From NCBI GenBank assembly GCA_028023455.1, contig JAQFVV010000020.1, positions 5,937,092 to 6,001,091 on the forward strand: a DNA stretch of 64,000 nucleotides, in the 5' to 3' direction. The DNA comes from Epiperipatus broadwayi (lineage: Eukaryota > Onychophora > Udeonychophora > Euonychophora > Peripatidae). Below are positions 58,032 through 64,000 of the stretch, one piece after another (the first letter of the stretch is position 1; each line of letters begins with the position of its first letter). Below the pieces are notes generated by a model, which saw only the letters and a program-made list of their open reading frames with translations, was not told where the DNA came from and ran no database searches. Both the position numbers and the translations under genes were made by a program.

Positions 58032-60032
58032 TGTTCATATGACCCACATTTTGGACAGGGTGAAGCATATTCTTTTTTGTTAATCACATTGGCATTGCTG
58101 TTGATGTGCCAGATCTTCTTTAGTGTATGTTTATGCATTTTTTTTCTCCAAGCACACTATTGTGGCTTACGAGTTCAAATGTGTGGTCAAGCTAATTTTC
58201 ATAATCATGTACTTGGAATTATCTTTGGCCCTTTTATATAAATATTGGTGTTGGGAAACTCTATTTGAAAAGCTGGCATGAGTTTCCCTGAAGTAAATGG
58301 CATTGCAATTGGCATAATTGCAGAAAATCTTGTATATAGTTTTGGAGTTTGTTTGGGGGGGGGGGGTTGTCCTTTTAGTTATTGAATAAGCAATTTAACA
58401 TAGGCTGACTATGAAGACTAATTCTATATGTATCAGAGCAAATATTGTTTTTCTTTTTAGAGATGTTAAGAATATAGGGTAAAGATATTCAGGGCTTAAA
58501 ACATCAGCTGGTGTATAGTTGGAGTTCATTTTGATGTAAAATCTGTTAATAATATTGATGAGAATCCTGTATTCAAAGTGACATATGTTTTTGATATAAT
58601 TCTTGATATTGGATTTGTGATCTATCTTCCATTTACAAATCTTGAACTATATGTATAGGAAGGGTCACTGTGATCATATTACATTTACTAATTTACATAA
58701 TTGCTGAGATATTCTTGACTTCGTTTAAGGATAAGCCATACTACATCACATCACATCACATCACATCACTAGATACGTTGATATTTTTTTGCATAAGCTT
58801 TTCATATATTTATTCAGTTAATGTTTAGTAACTTAGATAAAATTCTCAATATTAATGGGTTAAAAAATGAAGACATTAAGAAATTTATTGTTTGTATATT
58901 TAATTTAGAAAGATGATACTAGATAGACAGTTTTGAAAACCTTTTACTTAAAAATGTCAAATTTCCAAAAATAATACCAAAAATTTGAAAAATGAATCAA
59001 TGTTTGTTGGATAATTTAAAATCCTGCTTCATAAACAAATAAAAAATTGCAAGTATATACAAAAAAATATAATGTGAATTAAGAAACCATGAGTTGATAT
59101 GTTCTATGTAGCTCCTTTACATAGAAAAATAATTTCTCTTGTAAATATTGTTTTTTAATGCCACCCTGTAAATAGGCTTATAAACAATTATAAGGCACTA
59201 TTAATTTATATCCTGAACTGCCAAATTATCATGCTGAAAATTAAGAAAATTCTCAAGCAAATTGAAAGATTAGCACAGCATGTTAATCTATATAATAATA
59301 AAACTAAAAATAATAGGCATATACTTCTGCCTTTTTTTTAGCACCAGAAAGAGTCTATTCATTCATTTGTTTGAACTTATGGACACCAAAATCATATACC
59401 TGGCAGAAAAAAAAAGTTATAGCAATCAATCAATTAATAACAAAAAGGGGAATGATGAAAAAACACTCAGTGATTAAATCACACGCCCTGAAAACCATAC
59501 ATTGTATGTGATGTGATGCACTGTGACTTCCCCTTAAACAGAGTCAGGAATCTCTCAGCAGCTATGCTCAGAGAAACCTGTTAGCCACTTTACCTTCCCT
59601 TTCCATTTTCCACCCTAAGTTTTTGCATAATCTGCTCCATCCCATTTCCACATATTGTTTTTGACTGCCAACAATGCCATCAAGCATCCATGCCCGACTA
59701 CGTTATAATCACCAAAAGTAATTAATTAATCATAAAAGAGGTTCGGCAGATAATTTATGCAAAACATGCCATTAATGTAATATCTGATAGCATTTCTTAA
59801 CAAGAACTGCAATTTTAATATATAGTGAATATATATATATTAAAGTTTGTTATAATAAATTTTGATCTAGCTTTGACAAAAATATTCTTAGCAATTTCTT
59901 AAAATTTAATGCTGTATATTAATTACCGAAATATCTTTTTATGTTCTTTTTGGAATATAATTTTACTTCTACGGATTAATCATTTTAATAATAATAATGA
60001 TGATGATGATGATAATAATAATAATAATAATT
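58032..60032. other. No gene seen; short microsatellites
   Basis: G-run at about 58357-58368, (ACATC)n at 58743-58769, poly(A) near 59408. The patch at 59460-59760 is GC-richer but carries no recognised coding or RNA signal. The 88-codon frame at 57975-58241 has no domain. Confidence 0.4.
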
Positions 60033-60506
60033 TTGAAGAAGAAGAAGAAGAAGAAGAAGAAGAAGAAGAAGAAGAAGAAGAAGAAGAAGAAGAAGAAGAA
60101 GAAGAAGAAGAAAGAAGAAGAAGAAGAAGAGAAGAAGAAGAAGAAGAAGAAGAAGAAGAAGAAGAAGAAGAGAGAAGAAGAAGAAGAAGAAGAAGAAGAA
60201 GAAGAAGAAGAAGAAGAAGAAGAAGAAGAAGAAGAAGAAGAAAGAAGAAGAAGAAGAAGAAGAAGAAGAAGAAGAAGAAGAAGAAGAAGAAGAAGAAGAA
60301 GAAGAAGAAGAAGAAGAAGAAGAAGAAGAAGAAGAAGAAAGAAGAAGAAGAAGAAGAAGAAGAAGAAGAAGAAGAAGAAGAAGAAGAAGAAGAAGAAGAA
60401 GAAGAAGAAGAAGAAGAAGAAGAAGAAGAAGAAGAAGAAGAAGAAGAAGAAGAAGAAGGAGGAGGAGGAGGAGGAGGAGGAGGAGGAGGAGGAGGAGGAG
60501 GAGGAT
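60033..60506 (+). repeat. 470-bp (GAA)n/(GGA)n polypurine microsatellite
   Basis: An almost pure purine strand: GAA units with a few AAAGAAG or GAGAAG phase shifts (60110, 60130, 60171, 60241, 60339), then about 15 GGA units (60458-60504). The Glu/Arg/Lys homopolymer open frames through it are repeat-encoded, not genes. Confidence 0.97.
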
Positions 60507-61528
60507 TTATATTAAAAAAATGAGCAAATGAATTATAAATCCTGAGCTTTGAAAAAAATGAAACAAATAATGCTTCTTATTACAAACTTATACTGTTTAT
60601 TGACTTCTATAATTCAGTGCTATAACTTTTCTCTAAATGAATAGAGGTTTACTGAATTCGATAAAATCGAAAGCCAAATACAATATTTTTTATGAAAAGT
60701 GATTTCAATTATATTTAAATGCATTGACTCCCCCCTCCTCCCAAGATTTTATTATGAGTGAATATGAAGATATATTCATGCATTTGTCACTGCTACTAAT
60801 GAGGGTTCAATTATGAGATTAATTATATACTCTTAATCAATTAGTCAGAACTTGGTTAAACCCAAGATAATCTGGGTTGGTCAATGCACTTTTTTAAAAA
60901 CTTAAAATCTTGATGGGAGGTATTACGTTCTTATTAATATTAGTCATTGATTTATTTTGATGGTAAAAATATTTCTGAAATGAATAAATAATTAGAATAT
61001 TTTAAACAAAAATCCAAATAGCATCTAAGTGCTAATGATAGGTATGATTTAAAATCAAACATATATTTGGAAACTATTAGAATAAGTATTAGCATTAGTA
61101 TCCTTAATTTGCAAACATTTAAGATTTTGTTGTTATAGCCAGGATCTTCTAATTATGGCCCATGATCTGGATATGGCCCACTATATGATTTCATCTGATC
61201 TGTGAAGAAATGTGCAAAAATGTGACAATTAAATTAATTTTTTTAAGGGGTATCTGCAAAAAGCATAAGGTGTTGATAGATTTCAATGGCATTATTTAAA
61301 CCTGTGTTGAAAATTTGATATTCCATATTGTATTAATATGGTATTTATGTATTAGTCTGGCAATAAGATGTCATATATGTATTAGTCTAGCAATAATTTT
61401 CTAATCTTGCTATCTCAGAAAATAACATCTGCACAGGAATTTCTGACAATCTTAATTGATTACTTTGGAAAAATGATGACCTCTAAGTTTGTTTACTGTA
61501 AAATGGTGACCTATAACTTTATTTATAA
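60507..61528. other. AT-rich DNA, no gene seen
   Basis: No coding or repeat signal recognised. Confidence 0.4.
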
Positions 61529-61665
61529 AAGTAATATTTACTAAGCATGTGCGCTTGAAAATGCGAAGGTAGGGACCTCTACAGGTCTTAACCACAAGCT
61601 TACGCATTGGAAGAAATGAAGAGAACCTTCTTTACTTCAACCTACTTTAAGTAATATTTACTAAG
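61529..61665. mobile_element. 103-bp insert flanked by a 17-bp direct repeat
   Basis: AAGTAATATTTACTAAG occurs at 61529-61545 and 61649-61665. The GC-richer insert between can fold: GACCT/AGGTC hairpin around CTAC, and AATGCG pairing with CGCATT. No A tail and no open frame. It looks like a retroposed copy of a small structured RNA or a very short element. I do not recognise the RNA. Confidence 0.5.
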
Positions 61666-62929
61666 GCTGTAACCTCAGGAATATGTGTCTGAAAACCTAC
61701 TTTCTATATAAATAGGTGAAGCTGAAGCAGTTAGATCTGAGAGTGTGAAGGTATTCAATACTTCACTGATTAAGTCAACAATTCCTATTATACATTAGTA
61801 TTCGCGAAATCTTTCGATTTACAATGAGTCAATGGAAAGATCATATAGTTAGAAATCTATTACGATAATTTAAAGTTGTTAAATGAATTTATAATTGCAA
61901 CTTTATTAAGTGGAAATGAAACAAATTCATAAATACTAAATAGAAAAAAAAACCCAAATAAACAATTTTCAATATTTGCGAGTCAAAAAAAAAAAATGGG
62001 GGAAATTTAATGAAACAAGTTTAACTATTCATTATCAAGCAATTTATTTTCAAAACAAATGACCACATGCTTAATTCAAAATATTTGTGTTTTAAAAAAT
62101 AAAAAAGCAATTCAGTCAAACAAATTTCACTATTTATTATAATTTTCAAAACAATTGCCCTCTCCCTTTTTAATCGGAACTATTGAAAATTATTTATTTG
62201 AATTTTTCTATTCGGTACTTACGTATTTGTTTCATTCCCATTAAATCAAGTTATAGGTCACCATTTTGCAGTTTTTAAATAAAATTAGATGATCGATTAC
62301 TCATGCTAGTATTCTTTCATAATGTCATAGCATAATTTATGTTGAGACAAATCAATATTTGACTAATTACTTTCTCCTCATCGGAATATTATCTAATATT
62401 TCACTTACAAAATTAATTCATTTCCTTTTTAGAAGAATGTAAATGTATTTAATTCGGCCTTTATATACACATCTGTTTGTGCAGGTGGCTTTCATCATTG
62501 CCAAACTAATTAATATTATTCACAAGTTTATTAATACGGAACCACAATATATATACATCGTGGTATTTTTTTGTTCTTGTTCGACTTCTAATGATAGTAA
62601 CAATATATGGTGTTGTAGATGGCGCTAGTTCTGTGACATTAATCCTTAAATTGAATCTATAGATTTCCTGCTAACCTTTAGGTATTTTATCTCTATTGCT
62701 ATCCATTATAATTGATTGTCCACAAGAATTTTTGCAGCATTCACTGTAGTTATGCAGTGTAATACTTAATTGATAATTACACAATTTATGTTTAAAGGTG
62801 CATTTTCATTTATCCAGATATTTAATTATAATAAGCATTTATAGTTTTAGTAATTTTCTAATTATTTATAATGTTTTTTAAGTTTTAATATGAATTAAGG
62901 AAAAAAAAATTGATGATGAATGTTATGTG
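61666..62929. other. AT-rich DNA, no gene seen
   Basis: Nothing supported. It may include the 5' non-coding part of the hAT element that follows, but no terminal inverted repeat is visible. Confidence 0.35.
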
Positions 62930-64000
62930 TTTAATGAAGAATGGAACATAAAATTACTTCTTTATACAATCAAAGCCATATGTCTAATTTGTAATAAAAG
63001 TATTGCTGCTTTAAAGAAATACAACATATGTCATCACTATAAATTTCAGGTTTTATACAATATAAAGGAAGGCAGCAGTTAGATAAATTTGAATCATTAA
63101 GTTTCTGTCTGCATTCTTAGCAAACCTTTTTACTAAGGCAAATTTGGAAAGTAAAGCTTTAATCTTGGTAAGCTATAAGATTGCTTATGTGTTGGTTAAA
63201 AAAAAGGATAACTTTCTACTGGAAGCAATACAATCAAATAATATATTGCAGAAGCAGGAGTTGCATTATGCCCAGAAAAATGATCTTAAAATAATACGTC
63301 TTGGACAAAATATTGTTGCACAAAAGATTGAAAATGTGGAAAATAGTATTGTTCAGCAATTGTAGCAAACCACTGAGTTTCATTCAGTATTCTCTCATTT
63401 TGACTGCAACTGATGTTTGTAATACCTCACAACTCCTAATAATTTTTCATGGCATTGACAATGAACTTAATGTACACAGAAAATCAGTGTCTCTTCACAG
63501 TATGCATGACACTACATCAGGGGAGAATACCTTTAAAGAAGTGCAAAAAATATTAATAGAATTTAGTTTAAATTAGATAATCATTTGAAATGCGTAACAA
63601 TTGATGAAAAAAAAACATGTCTGGCACAAAGATGGGTTTGGTTGAACTAATCACAAAAGCTTGTGAGGATGCAGGAATATCAAAAACAATGTTTCATTCA
63701 ATTTCATGCATTTAATCATCCCCAGTTTCAGGCTTTTTTTGAGAAATATGATTCCATGGATATTGACTTGACATATACTGCAATCGAATGATTTGACTAT
63801 GGCAAAATCTTTCATTTTTCTTTCAGCTTAGGAATGATATATTTCTTACTGAGAAAAATCATTATAAGACATTTCTGAGTCACTTTGGAAGTTGACATTT
63901 CTTGCAGATCTGGTGAACCACATGAACAATTTGAATTTAAAATTGCAGGGTGAAAATAACTTAGTGTGTGGTTTATTTTCTCATATCAAAGCATTCAGTT
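62930..64000 (+). pseudogene. hAT-superfamily transposase, GTF2IRD2/ZBED-like (runs off window end)
   Basis: In order: a BED-like zinc-finger region FNEEW...AICLICNKSIAALKKYN..HH (62930-63030), ESKALILVSYKIAYVLVKKK (63144 on), and IVAQKIENVENSIVQQ (to 63365). A frameshift follows, then CNTSQLLIIFHGID...SLHSMHDTTSGENTF (about 63410-63540). Finally come RNDIFLTEKNHYKTFLSHFG (about 63832) and LADLVNHMNNLNLKLQGENN (63893-63955), continuing to the window edge. These blocks match the transposase lineage domesticated in vertebrate GTF2IRD2. Stops and frameshifts throughout, and the catalytic LDES-type motif reads LTAT with a codon missing, so it is inactive. Confidence 0.88.

Noticed and set aside
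57975-58241. 88-codon hydrophobic open frame
   Set aside because: Starts inside the degraded LTR repeat and has no family resemblance; likely chance.
59230-59300. U6 snRNA-like GATTAGCACAGCATG
   Set aside because: Only a short resemblance; the rest of U6 does not align.
59909-60523. Long Glu/Lys/Arg homopolymer open frames (204 and 172 codons)
   Set aside because: Encoded entirely by the GAA/GGA microsatellite; open in all three purine frames.

Overview
The window is AT-rich (roughly three quarters A+T by eye) eukaryotic nuclear DNA from an invertebrate animal. It holds no recognisable host gene, rRNA or intact tRNA gene, and no bacterial-style operon. What can be read is mobile DNA of many ages: RTE-like LINE fragments, a Penelope-like element (PLE) fragment, a hAT transposase pseudogene, a pogo/Tigger-like MITE, LTR elements, tRNA-derived SINE-like repeats and microsatellites. 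I cannot place the species. The mix fits a mollusc, chelicerate or other large-genome invertebrate.

The most striking content is a set of short interspersed elements in at least four sequence families, here called A, B, D and E. Each carries a type I hammerhead ribozyme core: CUGANGA, stem II, GAAA, a very short self-complementary stem III, then a cleavage site whose 3' flank pairs with the sequence before CUGANGA. The best copies are B at 13.8 and 27.6 kb, A at 20.9 and 29.4 kb, and E at 21.6 kb. Many copies occur as head-to-head inverted pairs. One family A copy sits inside a family B copy with a perfect 15-bp target-site duplication. This resembles hammerhead-bearing retroelements described in animals and in Penelope-like elements. 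A PLE endonuclease fragment lies in the same window (11.4-13.3 kb) as a 0.93-kb palindrome.

The second major feature is a very young LTR retrotransposon at 37791-46050. It has 2.1-kb LTRs that are nearly identical, TG...CA ends, a 4-bp duplication, a tRNA-Lys-like primer site, a long structured leader and a single intact Gag ORF, but no pol. It must depend on enzymes supplied in trans.

Layout: 0-5 kb holds SINE-like and hammerhead elements and a pogo-like MITE. 5.1-9.1 kb is an old element with about 750-bp inverted termini. 9.7-15.9 kb holds a hammerhead repeat, the PLE palindrome and TATC microsatellites. 16.9-24.8 kb holds LINE fragments, hammerhead repeats and a foldback element. 25.4-30.5 kb is dense in repeats with a GC-richer minisatellite island. 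33.0-35.4 kb has two LINE 3' ends. 37.8-46.1 kb is the Gag-only element. 48.9-55.1 kb holds inverted hammerhead pairs. 55.3-58.0 kb is a decayed LTR element with an integrase remnant. 60.0-60.5 kb is a long GAA/GGA polypurine tract. 62.9-64 kb is a hAT transposase pseudogene running off the end.
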